29,488 bases of DNA from an uncultured Lachnospiraceae bacterium (GCA_910589635.1 CAJUTD010000035.1:1-29488); one strand, 5' to 3'; shown: positions 9,053 through 17,171, counted from the first letter of the stretch. A program made the numbers and translations. Notes: a model not told the origin generated them from the sequence alone.

Positions 9053-10567
9053 TTACTTGTCACCTCCGGCAATGGTACTCATAACCTTGCTCTGGTTCAG
9101 ATCCTCTCCTGAAAGCTCTCCAACCACCTTGCGGTCTCTCATAACGACCAGCCTGGAACAAGTACGGAGCATCTCATCCAGCTCAGAAGAGATAAACGTA
9201 ACGCTCATTCCCTCTGATGCAAGTTTAAGCACTAATTTCTGTATATCAACTTTGGTTCCTACATCAATACCACGCGTCGGCTCATCCAAAATCAAATATT
9301 CCGGATGTGTAAACAGCCAACGTGCAAGGATAACTTTCTGCTGATTACCACCGGAAAGAGACTTAATCGGTGTATCGGCAGAAGCCGTCTTAATACTCAG
9401 AAGCTTTATGTATTCATCTGCAATTTCATACTGCTTTGCTTTTGAGAATGGCTTAAAGAATCCTCTCAATACCTGCTGTGCAAGTATGATATTCTCGCGG
9501 ACAGAAAGATCTCCTACGATACCATCGCCCTTACGATCTTCCGGAAGATATGCAATACCGTTCTTCATAGCATCTAACGCTTTGTTAATCTTTACAGGCT
9601 TACCGTTCATCTTAATCGTTCCGCCTGTTACTCTGTCTGCGCCGAAGATTGCTCGCACACACTCACTTCGGCCTGAACCAAGAAGTCCGGTAAATCCATT
9701 GACTTCACCTTTATCAATATGGAAGTCAAACGGCTTGATTCCTGCATCGCTGACACGGTTCTGAGCCTCCAGAACTGGAACAGCGCCTGCTTTACGCTCA
9801 TATGCTTTCTGCTCGCCCTTGATATCGGACATGTCATCCAACTCTTTGCCAAGCATCTTGGATACGAGTTTTACACGCGGCAAATCTTTAATCTCAAATT
9901 CACCTACCAACTGTCCGTCACGCATAACGGTAATTCTATCACAGACCTCATATACCTGATCCAGGAAATGCGTAACAAAGACAATACCTACGCCTCTGGA
10001 TTTCAAATCCCGCATAAGCTTAAACAGCTTCTCGACCTCCTGCTCGTCCAGGGAAGACGTGGGCTCATCCAGAATCAGCACTTTACAGTCCATGTCAACT
10101 GCACGTGCTATCGCAATCATCTGCTGAACCGCGAGAGAACAGGTTTCAAGCTGCTGTGTTGCCGTCGCTGGTATATCCAAAGATTTGAGAATCTTATTGG
10201 TGTCAGAATTTACCTTCTTCCAATTCTGACCCATGCCGCTGGTCCGACCAATAAACATATTCTCAGCAACAGAAAGATTCGGGCAGAGCGTAATCTCCTG
10301 ATACACAGTACTGATACCAACCTTCTGTGCATCCTGCGGAGAATGGATGGCAACCGGACCTTCATGTCCGTCCAGGAAAATATCTCCCTCGTCCTTGCTG
10401 TAAACCCCGGTCAAGACCTTAATCAAAGTAGATTTTCCGGCACCATTCTCACCCATCAGTGCATGAATCTCGCCTTTGCGTAACGTAAAATCCACCCCTT
10501 GCAGGGCGCGTACTCCGGGAAAGCTTTTGTGAATGTTCTTCATCTGTAATACAATATTATCTTTCAC
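9053..10567 (-). CDS. ytfR: Sugar ABC transporter ATP-binding protein (tandem ABC domains), YtfR type
   Basis: The 504-residue product has two fused ABC domains, as in RbsA/AraG/MglA/YtfR, and powers the two permeases. Domain 1: Walker A GENGAGKST at 39-47, Walker B LILDEPTSS near 165. Its signature is the unusual SLAVQQM, which resembles the YtfR version of this motif. Domain 2: a degenerate P-loop (GLLGSGRSE near 290), canonical LSGGNQQK near 405 and LILDEPTRGIDVG after it. As usual in this family only one site appears fully canonical. The start is GTG at 10567 with AGGAGGTG about 10 bases upstream. It is separated from the binding-protein gene by 227 bp that hold a strong hairpin and direct repeats, so it is probably expressed at a lower level than the binding protein. 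Confidence 0.93.
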   Translation of the reverse strand: MKDNIVLQMKNIHKSFPGVRALQGVDFTLRKGEIHALMGENGAGKSTLIKVLTGVYSKDEGDIFLDGHEGPVAIHSPQDAQKVGISTVYQEITLCPNLSVAENMFIGRTSGMGQNWKKVNSDTNKILKSLDIPATATQQLETCSLAVQQMIAIARAVDMDCKVLILDEPTSSLDEQEVEKLFKLMRDLKSRGVGIVFVTHFLDQVYEVCDRITVMRDGQLVGEFEIKDLPRVKLVSKMLGKELDDMSDIKGEQKAYERKAGAVPVLEAQNRVSDAGIKPFDFHIDKGEVNGFTGLLGSGRSECVRAIFGADRVTGGTIKMNGKPVKINKALDAMKNGIAYLPEDRKGDGIVGDLSVRENIILAQQVLRGFFKPFSKAKQYEIADEYIKLLSIKTASADTPIKSLSGGNQQKVILARWLFTHPEYLILDEPTRGIDVGTKVDIQKLVLKLASEGMSVTFISSELDEMLRTCSRLVVMRDRKVVGELSGEDLNQSKVMSTIAGGDK

Positions 10568-10646
10568 CTATGAGTTCACCTCCTATGTTTTTTAATATAA
10601 TCACCTGCGCGTTTTATCGGCAAATGCTTACATTCACATCTTCATT

Positions 10647-10696
10647 CACTCCGCTGTCAAGTGTTATATTTTCTTCACCCACTCCGCTGTCAAGTG
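10647..10696 (-). repeat. Two 17-bp direct repeats between ytfQ and ytfR
   Basis: CACTCCGCTGTCAAGTG occurs exactly twice (plus strand 10647-10663 and 10680-10696), 33 bp start to start, with TTCA shortly before each. On the transcribed strand each copy can fold as a small hairpin (CACTT / GAGTG, loop GACAGCG), so the mRNA would carry two identical stem-loops about 100 bases before the ytfR start. Role unknown. Confidence 0.75.
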
Positions 10697-10709
10697 CCTA
10701 TTTTCACAC

Positions 10710-10754
10710 AAAGCGCGGCGCAGACTTAACTTCGACCTTGCTGCGCCGCGCTTT
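10710..10754 (-). terminator. Strong intra-operon hairpin after ytfQ (partial terminator or mRNA stabiliser)
   Basis: A perfect 14-bp inverted repeat (AAAGCGCGGCGCAG / CTGCGCCGCGCTTT) with a 17-base loop starts 41 bases after the ytfQ stop. On the minus strand it is followed by TGTGTGAAAATAGG, not a T-run, so full termination is unlikely. Such structures after binding-protein genes are known to protect the upstream message and lower downstream expression. Confidence 0.8.
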
Positions 10755-10794
10755 ATATTATAACTTTAACTCAATTCTGAATACTGTCTACAAA

Positions 10795-11922
10795 TTAGAT
10801 TCCGAAATTGTCAACATCTTCCTGAGTGATAGTCTTAGCATCGAAGCCCTGCTCCTCCATGTAGATGGTCTTCTCAGCGATTTCCTCGCCAGCCTCAAGA
10901 GACTTGATTACATCATTAATGTACTTAGACTGGAATGGGTTACACTGTCCATCATAGTTCCAGTTACCTTTAAGAAGCTCTTCCAATGCCCACTTGTTGC
11001 AGTCAAATCCCATAACGATTACTTCTTTGTCAACACCATGAGCGATGTTAGCTGCGTCAAGAGCTGCCACAGCACCCTTAGCCATGTCGTCGTTCTCAGC
11101 ATAGATTACATTGAACTTCTCGCCAGAGTCGATTACGGACTGTACAATCTGCTGTGCTTTCTCAGCATTCCACTCAGCTGTCTGCTGTGTAACAAGTTTC
11201 CAGCTATCCTCTGCTGCTACCTTCTCATCAAGTGCTTTTGTACGTCCCTGCTGAGCTGCGGAACCCATAACACCCTGAATGTGGATAATGTTGTACTCAT
11301 CTAATCCCTGATCTGCTAACCATTTAACAGCCTTGTTACCTTCCTCATCCATGTCAGATACAATAGAAGCCTCATAAAGGCTCTCGTCTGCATCAATTAC
11401 ACGGTCAAATAAGATAACTTTTGTTCCTGCTGCCTGAGCATCCTGAAGAACGGTATCCCATCCTGCTGTATCAGCTGCGGAAAGAAGAAGATAATCAATA
11501 CCCTCAGTAATCATGTTCTGAGCATAAGCAATCTGCTCATCATTCTTCATACTGTACTGGAAGGTAGCCTCATATCCGTTAGCTTCATTGAACATTTCCT
11601 TTAAGTCTTTGTCATTAGCGGTACGATATCCAGACTCATTCGGGTCATTGTTGATAACGCCAACTTTAATTGTCTCGCCTGATGCCGGTGCATCAGCGTC
11701 TGCTGCATCATCTGCTGCGTCATCTGCCGGAGCATCTGTGTCTGCTGCATCATCTGTTGCATCAGTGTCTGCTGCATCATCTGCTGCATCATCTGCCGGA
11801 GCATCTGTTGTAGCGTCATCTGCCGGAGCGTCTGTCTTCTTATCGTCTCCGCCGCCACATCCTACTACTGTTGCTGCAACCATAGCTACAGCGAGTAACA
11901 TTGCTACTTTCTTCTTTAACAT
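10795..11922 (-). CDS. ytfQ: Sugar-binding lipoprotein of the ABC importer, YtfQ type
   Basis: The 375-residue product begins with a lipoprotein signal (lipobox VVGC, Cys22), so it should be anchored on the outer face of the membrane. Residues 23-84 are a low-complexity Asp/Ala/Thr/Pro linker (net strongly negative) made of near-repeats with a 23-residue period. Residues 85-375 are a periplasmic-binding-protein type I fold: KVGVINNDPNESGYRT, LLLSAADTAGWDTVLQDA, VILFDRVID, VSDMDEEGNKAVKWL. The last blocks match the YtfQ galactofuranose-binding family. GGGAGGA precedes the ATG. First gene of the importer operon; the strong promoter and the hairpin behind it suggest high expression. Ligand not determined by sequence; arabinofuranose or arabino-oligomers is inferred from context. 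Confidence 0.92.
   Translation of the reverse strand: MLKKKVAMLLAVAMVAATVVGCGGGDDKKTDAPADDATTDAPADDAADDAADTDATDDAADTDAPADDAADDAADADAPASGETIKVGVINNDPNESGYRTANDKDLKEMFNEANGYEATFQYSMKNDEQIAYAQNMITEGIDYLLLSAADTAGWDTVLQDAQAAGTKVILFDRVIDADESLYEASIVSDMDEEGNKAVKWLADQGLDEYNIIHIQGVMGSAAQQGRTKALDEKVAAEDSWKLVTQQTAEWNAEKAQQIVQSVIDSGEKFNVIYAENDDMAKGAVAALDAANIAHGVDKEVIVMGFDCNKWALEELLKGNWNYDGQCNPFQSKYINDVIKSLEAGEEIAEKTIYMEEQGFDAKTITQEDVDNFGI
11697..11836 (-). repeat. Imperfect tandem repeat encoding the acidic YtfQ linker
   Basis: The segment TCTGCTGCATCATCTGCTGC (plus strand) begins at 11699 and recurs with one change at 11768, a 69-bp offset equal to 23 codons, and shorter GCATCATCTGC units run through the whole block. 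The protein repeat is built from ADDAADDAAD and TDAPADD units. Length is a multiple of three, so slippage would lengthen or shorten the linker without breaking the gene. Confidence 0.8.
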
Positions 11923-11972
11923 TTTACATGTCCTCCCTTTTTTGTTTTCGGCATTTCGCCGTTGGTGATTTT

Positions 11973-12001
11973 ATTTTAAGTTTTTTGCTTGTTCTCGTCA
12001 A
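11973..12001 (-). promoter_or_regulatory. ytfQp: Predicted promoter of the ytfQRT-yjfF operon
   Basis: Minus strand -35 TTGACG (12001-11996) and -10 TAAAAT (11978-11973) with a 17-base spacer, close to the sigma-A consensus. The start would be near 11966, giving a leader of about 44 bases that contains a small CGGC/GCCG hairpin (11950-11962) and then GGGAGGA. Confidence 0.72.
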
Positions 12002-12022
12002 TAAGCCTAGCCGTGTATTTTT

Positions 12023-12041
12023 ATTATTTGTCGCAATATCC
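12023..12041. promoter_or_regulatory. Possible AraR operator upstream of the ytfQ promoter
   Basis: ATTATTTG-tcgc-AATATCC resembles the perfect palindrome in the araR promoter (both share ATTTG, four bases, AATAT). It lies about 25 bp upstream of the ytfQ -35. It is an imperfect match, so this is only a candidate. Confidence 0.35.
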
Positions 12042-12044
12042 AAT

Positions 12045-12085
12045 ACAAGTTCTTATATTTTTTTATTATTTAGGAACAAGTTCTT
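12045..12085. repeat. Direct repeats upstream of ytfQ, possible activator sites
   Basis: ACAAGTTCTT occurs at 12045-12054 and 12076-12085, 31 bp apart (about three helical turns), 44 bp upstream of the ytfQ -35. The second copy sits in a small palindrome, GAAC-AA-GTTC. Position and phasing suit an activator such as the AraC-type response regulator of this locus (inference). Confidence 0.45.
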
Positions 12086-12462
12086 GCATTTTAACTTCTA
12101 ATTTCTAAAAAAGTTAATTTTCATACTGTATTTTTTTTAACTTTTCCATATAATTCAAAAAATCTACGGCAAATTCTGCTTGGCACTCCTATATTTCCAT
12201 GCAATCCTTTTTGTAACTTTTTGTCATGTTATTATCTTTGTACATAATTCGTTCATTTTTTATTTATTTTTTTACGAGTATAATTTTTAAGAATATAATA
12301 ATAATTATAAATATACCTTTCTTCCGATATTTTTTTACGATATAGATTTCCAGCATATGCCCATATTCCCGAATTATGGAGGCAAACTGCCGAAGATACA
12401 AGTACGCAGCCTGTTCCATATCGTCTGAACTGATATAATTATATTATAAATAAACGCTTTTC
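12086..12462. other. AT-rich intergenic control region
   Basis: Very AT-rich non-coding DNA between the ytfQ operon and araR. It contains the 12-mer TTGTACATAATT (12238-12249) shared with the GH43 promoter, an inverted pair of AAAAGTTAA / TTAACTTTT near 12110-12145, and one richer-GC island at about 12345-12425. The island lies in a 51-codon minus-strand frame (12419 to 12264) with no ribosome site and a poly-Ile/Lys tail, which I do not accept as a gene. No RNA gene is recognised. Confidence 0.6.
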
Positions 12463-12491
12463 ATGACATATTTGCCAAAATATGGTACAGT
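12463..12491 (+). promoter_or_regulatory. Predicted promoter and operator of araR
   Basis: ATGACA (12463-12468) and TACAGT (12486-12491) are 17 bases apart. Between and overlapping them is a perfect 18-bp inverted repeat, CATATTT-gcca-AAATATG (12467-12484). A repressor bound there would block the promoter, so autoregulation by AraR is likely. The start would be near 12498 with a leader of about 58 bases. Confidence 0.6.
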
Positions 12492-12555
12492 AGTGGTGAT
12501 AATGGATATTTTTAATGCATTCCCTAAAAGTTAAGTACAGCAAAGGAGGCTCACC

Positions 12556-13632
12556 ATGCCGGCAAAATACATCCGCCTTGCGAATATATTGCGCGAAACG
12601 ATCTTTCAAAATACAGGCAGTGGTATTTACAAGCTGCCCTCAGAAAGCGAACTCTGCGAACAATACCACATGAGCCGCCAGACAGTGCGAACTGCGCTGC
12701 ACCTTCTTATGGAAGAAGGGCTCATCGAAAAACGCCAGGGCAGCGGCTCCTTTTCAACCGGGCTCGGCGCAATGCAGAATACCATCGCTGTCATAGTTAA
12801 TCAAGCAGAAGAATATACAACTCCCGCTTTTTTGGCAAACATTAAATCCACCCTCAGCGCCAAAGGATACTCGATCACGGTCTACTCCACACATTCCAAG
12901 ATTGCTGAGGAACGAAAAATTCTTGAAGATATAAAACAGGCATCCATCCGTGGCATGATCGTTGAGGGCAGTAAAACAGCGCTGCCAAACCCTAACCTCG
13001 ATTTATATGAGTACCTGATGGCAAAAGGCATTAGTGTTTTGTTTGCCGGTGGAATTTACCCATCGCTTGCCGGCTGCATATGCATCAAAGAAGATAATTA
13101 TTACGGAGGCTATCTGCTGGCAAAACACTTGATCCTGCTTGGGCACACGCAGATTGCGGGTGTATTTAAGATTGATGACCTGCAAGGACTTGAACGTTAC
13201 TACGGATTTGCCGCCGCAATCAGGGACTATGGCCTACCACTTCAGGAAGATCTAATTACCTGGTATACAGCAGCAAACTTAGAGGCTTTGCAATTAAAAT
13301 CAGACACTGGCTTTCTCTCAGATTTGCTGCGCCGCAACAAAGGGCTGTATTCATCCGTCGTCTGCCAGAATGACGAGATCGCTTACTGGCTCATACGTGA
13401 ACTGAGCTATACAGATATCCGGGTACCGGAAGACATTTCTGTAGTTTCTTTTGATAACAGTTATATGAGTGATTTGAACTCCACCCATATCACCACCCTG
13501 TCCCACGACAGAGATTTAGGAACAACCGCCGCCGCAACACTCCTGAAAATGATACAGGGAGAATCCGTGTTTCCAGAAGAACTCTCCTGGCAGTTAATTG
13601 AAAAAAACAGCGTTGCACCCTACACTGTCTAA
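12556..13632 (+). CDS. araR: GntR/LacI-hybrid transcriptional regulator, AraR-like
   Basis: The 358-residue product joins a GntR-type winged helix (residues about 3-70; LPSESELCEQYHMSRQTVRTAL then GLIEKRQGSG) to a LacI/PurR-type sugar-sensing domain (about 75-355; IAVIVNQ, KEDNYYGGYLLAKHLILLGH, PEDISVVSFDNS). This fusion and length are those of Bacillus subtilis AraR (362 residues), the L-arabinose-responsive repressor of arabinose and arabinan genes. AAAGGAGG precedes the ATG by 7 bases. Divergent from the importer operon, with a palindrome in its own promoter. Other clostridial sugar repressors share the fold, so the effector (L-arabinose) is inferred from the neighbours. Confidence 0.85.
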   Translation: MPAKYIRLANILRETIFQNTGSGIYKLPSESELCEQYHMSRQTVRTALHLLMEEGLIEKRQGSGSFSTGLGAMQNTIAVIVNQAEEYTTPAFLANIKSTLSAKGYSITVYSTHSKIAEERKILEDIKQASIRGMIVEGSKTALPNPNLDLYEYLMAKGISVLFAGGIYPSLAGCICIKEDNYYGGYLLAKHLILLGHTQIAGVFKIDDLQGLERYYGFAAAIRDYGLPLQEDLITWYTAANLEALQLKSDTGFLSDLLRRNKGLYSSVVCQNDEIAYWLIRELSYTDIRVPEDISVVSFDNSYMSDLNSTHITTLSHDRDLGTTAAATLLKMIQGESVFPEELSWQLIEKNSVAPYTV

Positions 13633-13666
13633 GGTACAACGCCATCACTATTTGCTTTTCTTTTTT
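13610..13666 (+). terminator. Probable terminator of araR
   Basis: GCGTTGCACC (13610-13619) pairs with GGTACAACGC (13633-13642) with one internal mismatch, and a T-rich tract (TTTGCTTTTCTTTTTT) follows. The left arm lies inside the last codons and the stop codon falls in the loop. Confidence 0.65.
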
Positions 13667-13679
13667 GATACCGATAGGA

Positions 13680-13721
13680 GACCTGAGACGTCCTCCCACT
13701 GCGTGGGTCCCTCCTTAGGTC
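13680..13721 (-). terminator. Possible terminator hairpin after the response regulator gene
   Basis: Nested inverted repeats GACCT/AGGTC (13680-13684, 13717-13721) and CCCAC-tgc-GTGGG (13695-13707) lie exactly at the stop codon of the minus-strand gene. There is no T-run on the minus strand, so termination strength is doubtful; the araR and regulator transcripts converge here. Confidence 0.4.
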
Positions 13722-15342
13722 AAATACGGACACCACCGCGGTATTCCCTGGGCGTACATCCCTGCGTCTTCTTGAATACAAAGCTAAAATAGTGAGGATC
13801 TTTAAATCCAACTTCGGCCGCAATATCACCGGATGATCTCTCCGTCTGACGCAGCAGTTGTTTTGCTCTGTCCATACGCTTCTTCGTTACATATTCTGTA
13901 AAAGTCAGTCCCGTCTCCTGCCGGAACACCGTGCTGAAATAGTTAGCGCTGACCTCCACGGCGCCAGCGACCTCGTTTAACGAAATAGAATCTTTCGTAT
14001 AATTCTCTTCTATATAAACAATCGCTCGCTTAATCAGTTTCTTGCTCTGGCTCTCCATCACCTGATTACTTAATTCAATGGCACGATGGAGAAGCTCCTG
14101 CATATAAAACCTCATATCTTCCATATTAAGACTGAGAATCTGCACTTTATCTGTGTAAGTATTCTCCAGCAGATCAGCCTGAGTATACCCCAGTCTTTCA
14201 ACAAATGAAATTGCTGTAAAACGGATACTCAACATCAAATAATCGCGAAACATTTTTGACTTCAAGGCTTCCTTCTGGCTCTCTAAGTAGCTGTCCACAA
14301 AATCATCAACTTCTTCCTCTTGCCCATGCGTCAGAAAATTCTTAATGATATCTGGATCGGCTTTGGCAATATCCACGTCGCCCAGAGATTCCTCACCATC
14401 CCCTCTGGATGTAAAGCTCGTCGTCTCCATTGTAAGGATATGCTGCCCCGGCTTCAAGAACCGATAGGACATCATATGGTTGACCTTGCTGTAAACCTGG
14501 GGCAGCATACTCAACCGTTTTACCGGCTCCCCAATTGCACAGCACCATTCTATTTCGGAATCATGTCCGGAACAGATGCGGACAATTGCTTCCCGGCACT
14601 TCCCCTTCAATTCCTCCATCTGCTCTTCTTCGCCTTTGAGCAAAATCCCATAAGTGCTGATATTCCACCGAAACATCAGAAATTCAGGGTAGCGCTGAAA
14701 AAAACGCGTCAATTCCTCCCTCTTGCCTGCAACTAACCGGGACTCCTTGGAATGCTCCTCCATGTTCCGCTTCTCCCTGATGCTTACCATAGCCAGATTA
14801 TAGCTGGACGCGTCCATTTCCAGGGAAAACTTCTGTGCTTCCTCATAAATTTCCTGTACCGAAAGATGGCCCTCAAATACCTTCTCAAAAAATACCCTTC
14901 TGGAAAACTGCTCATATTCCAGCATATCTTCTTTATATTTCTCACGGTAATTATTCTGCACCCGGTCTTCCTCTATCTTCTCCCGAATCTCCTGCAATAC
15001 TTTCTGCAAAGCAGAACGGGAAATTGGCTTGAGCAAATACCTTTCTACACCGGCCCTAATTGCCCGCTGCGCATATTCAAAGTCATTGTGGACACTGATA
15101 ATAACCACTTTCATCTGGGGAAACTCCTGCCTCACAATACCGGCAAGCGCCAGACCGTCCATAAACGGCATATTGATATCCGTAATCAGCAAATCTGGCT
15201 TCACCTTTCGTATCAGAGGCAGCGCCATCTCTCCATCACTTGCCTCTCCGGCAAATTGATAACCGTACTGCTGCCACATTATGTTATCACGCAAATTCTC
15301 TCTGACACTCGTCTCATCTTCTACCAGAAATACTTTCAACAT
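13720..15342 (-). CDS. Response regulator with AraC-type output domain (YesN family)
   Basis: The 540-residue product has an N-terminal receiver domain (1-120; acidic pocket E8-D9-E10, phospho-acceptor Asp55 in TDINMPFMDG, Ser/Thr near 83, Lys105 in LLKP), a middle region of about 300 residues of the kind found in clostridial YesN proteins, and a C-terminal double helix-turn-helix AraC domain (about 435-540; SLNEVAGAVEVSANYFSTVF, IAAEVGFKDPHYFSFVF). All receiver residues are intact, so it should be switched by phosphorylation. GGGAAGGTG lies about 8 bases before the ATG. The gene follows a chemoreceptor gene by 28 bp and no histidine kinase is adjacent. It probably activates the arabinan locus; direct repeats near the ytfQ promoter are candidate sites (inference). 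Confidence 0.92.
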   Translation of the reverse strand: MLKVFLVEDETSVRENLRDNIMWQQYGYQFAGEASDGEMALPLIRKVKPDLLITDINMPFMDGLALAGIVRQEFPQMKVVIISVHNDFEYAQRAIRAGVERYLLKPISRSALQKVLQEIREKIEEDRVQNNYREKYKEDMLEYEQFSRRVFFEKVFEGHLSVQEIYEEAQKFSLEMDASSYNLAMVSIREKRNMEEHSKESRLVAGKREELTRFFQRYPEFLMFRWNISTYGILLKGEEEQMEELKGKCREAIVRICSGHDSEIEWCCAIGEPVKRLSMLPQVYSKVNHMMSYRFLKPGQHILTMETTSFTSRGDGEESLGDVDIAKADPDIIKNFLTHGQEEEVDDFVDSYLESQKEALKSKMFRDYLMLSIRFTAISFVERLGYTQADLLENTYTDKVQILSLNMEDMRFYMQELLHRAIELSNQVMESQSKKLIKRAIVYIEENYTKDSISLNEVAGAVEVSANYFSTVFRQETGLTFTEYVTKKRMDRAKQLLRQTERSSGDIAAEVGFKDPHYFSFVFKKTQGCTPREYRGGVRI

Positions 15343-15370
15343 TTAACTTGACACCTTCCCAAAGACTCCT

Positions 15371-17101
15371 TTATAACTTAAAAAACTGAATATCTTCATT
15401 CATCTGGTCGGACAAGCCTTTCAGGCTGTTTGCCGCTTCCGCCAGAAGGTTGATGGTAGCGCTCAGTTCTTCCATGGAGGCTGTGGTTTCCTGGGCAGAA
15501 GCCGCATTCTCTTGGGAAATAGCCGACAAATTCGCTATTACATCCACAACCGTCTTCCTGGATTCATCGCATACATGGGTACGCTCCTCAATCATTGTTG
15601 TATCTTCTCTCGAACTGTTAATTCCTTCTGTTACATCCACAAAATGGCTCTGCGTATCTTCAATCTTTTTTCTCTGCTCTGCAATGATCGCACCTACTTC
15701 TTTCATAATCTCAACGGTCATCTCTGACTCTTCCAGCAGAGAACTGATAATATCTGTAATTGTCTGTGCAGAACGGCTCGACTCATCTGCAAGCTTTTGA
15801 ATCTCAGAAGCTACCACAGCAAATCCTTTGCCAAATTCCCCTGCCCTTGCCGCCTCAATGCTTGCATTCAGAGACAACAACGACGTCTGGCTGGCAATCG
15901 AGGAAATAAGATCCACCGCCTCGCGAATCTTTTGCGCCGACTCATTAGTTGCATAAATCTGTTCGCCAATCTTGCGAATCGCCTCCGTTGTCCTGTTCGT
16001 GGATTCCACCAAATCCTGCATAATCTCCGCCGAGTTGTCCCCAGCCCGTTTCATACTGACTGAAGTAGAATTCAGCTTGTCTACGCCACCAACAATATGC
16101 TCAATCATCGAACCCATATCCACGATCTTGCCCGATGCGTTCTCAATCTCTTCGGCCTGGGAAACGGCACCCTGGGAAATATCCTCCACGGCCTTCCCAA
16201 TTTCCGTCGCATTGACATTGACACGCTCTGCCATCTCATCCAGAGACTGTCCAGACTTGAGAAGCTCGTTGGAAGAATCTTGTAAATGGTTGAGAATCCT
16301 CGACAACTGCGATACCAGGTTATCCAGAGCATTGGCAATACTCCCTAATTCATCACTGCGCCCTTTCAGTTTATCCTCTACCTGAATATTCAAGTTTCCC
16401 TCTGCAAGCTGCCTGATGATATTCTCTTCCTTCCTAATTGCGGCGGAAAGCCTTCTGGAAAAACCGATAATCAAAATTCCACCCAGCAGAATCACAATCA
16501 CATTCAAAATTGTAGTCTGTATTACCTTACCCCTGATATATGTCTCAATTCCGCTGCTGGGCTCCCCTGCAAAAATCATGCCCACAATGCTGCCGTCCTT
16601 ATTCGCCAGCGGCATATAACAGCAAAAATACGGCTGTCCATTCAGTTGCAGATTCTTATCCACATATGCTTCCCCGCCTTCAAGAACTTTAGCAATTACC
16701 TTGTCCGCCGCCTGTGTGCCAACTATGCGCTCTCCGGTCTCACTGTCTACCAAAGTCGTCACCCTGCGGGTATCGCCGTAAAACAGCGTGATATCTATAC
16801 CGGAAGCACTTGCAAAACTTTCAAAATAAGGCAGCTTTTCCGAAACATTGATGTCCCCTTTGTAAACAGTTTCACCGTCAAGACGGAAGTCTCCTTCTCC
16901 TAATGCCTCCAAAGAATTGTTGACACCGCTGACAATGTCTTCCAAACGTTTGATGGCCTCGTCCTGCATACCAATCCTAATTGTACGGGCAGAAAAAAAT
17001 GCACTTAACACGGCAAGCACAATCAACGGCCCCAATGCTATAGCCAATGTTTTCGTCATAATTCCTGATTTTGTCATCTGTTTCTTCTTCGTGTTCTCCA
17101 T
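15371..17101 (-). CDS. Methyl-accepting chemotaxis protein with an extracytoplasmic Cache domain
   Basis: The 576-residue product has TM1 about 16-37, an extracellular single-Cache-type sensor about 45-185 (GIDITLFYGDTRRVTTL, GQPYFCCYMPL), TM2 about 192-214, a HAMP domain about 215-270, and a long helical signalling domain to the end. The conserved kinase-control tip is present (RAGEFGKGFAVVASEIQKLA), so contact with CheA/CheW is expected. AGGGAAGG precedes the ATG. The downstream neighbour, 28 bp away, is an AraC-type response regulator. Ligand unknown; arabinose, its oligomers, or a sugar-loaded binding protein are guesses from context. No che genes are in the window, so motility of the host is not shown. 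Confidence 0.93.
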   Translation of the reverse strand: MENTKKKQMTKSGIMTKTLAIALGPLIVLAVLSAFFSARTIRIGMQDEAIKRLEDIVSGVNNSLEALGEGDFRLDGETVYKGDINVSEKLPYFESFASASGIDITLFYGDTRRVTTLVDSETGERIVGTQAADKVIAKVLEGGEAYVDKNLQLNGQPYFCCYMPLANKDGSIVGMIFAGEPSSGIETYIRGKVIQTTILNVIVILLGGILIIGFSRRLSAAIRKEENIIRQLAEGNLNIQVEDKLKGRSDELGSIANALDNLVSQLSRILNHLQDSSNELLKSGQSLDEMAERVNVNATEIGKAVEDISQGAVSQAEEIENASGKIVDMGSMIEHIVGGVDKLNSTSVSMKRAGDNSAEIMQDLVESTNRTTEAIRKIGEQIYATNESAQKIREAVDLISSIASQTSLLSLNASIEAARAGEFGKGFAVVASEIQKLADESSRSAQTITDIISSLLEESEMTVEIMKEVGAIIAEQRKKIEDTQSHFVDVTEGINSSREDTTMIEERTHVCDESRKTVVDVIANLSAISQENAASAQETTASMEELSATINLLAEAANSLKGLSDQMNEDIQFFKL

Positions 17102-17171
17102 CTTACCTTCCCTCCCATGAGAATGTTAAAAATTCCACTTCACGCCCCCCTCAAAGATAACATTTTCCTTA

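Noticed and set aside
12264..12419. 51-codon minus-strand frame in the control region, richer in GC at its start
   Set aside because: No ribosome site, and the C-terminal third is a poly-Ile/Lys run produced by AT-rich DNA. Kept only as a note in the control-region entry.
12452..12470. cre-like site (AAACGCTTTTCATG) near the araR promoter
   Set aside because: The spacing around the central CG is off by one from the catabolite-response consensus on either strand.
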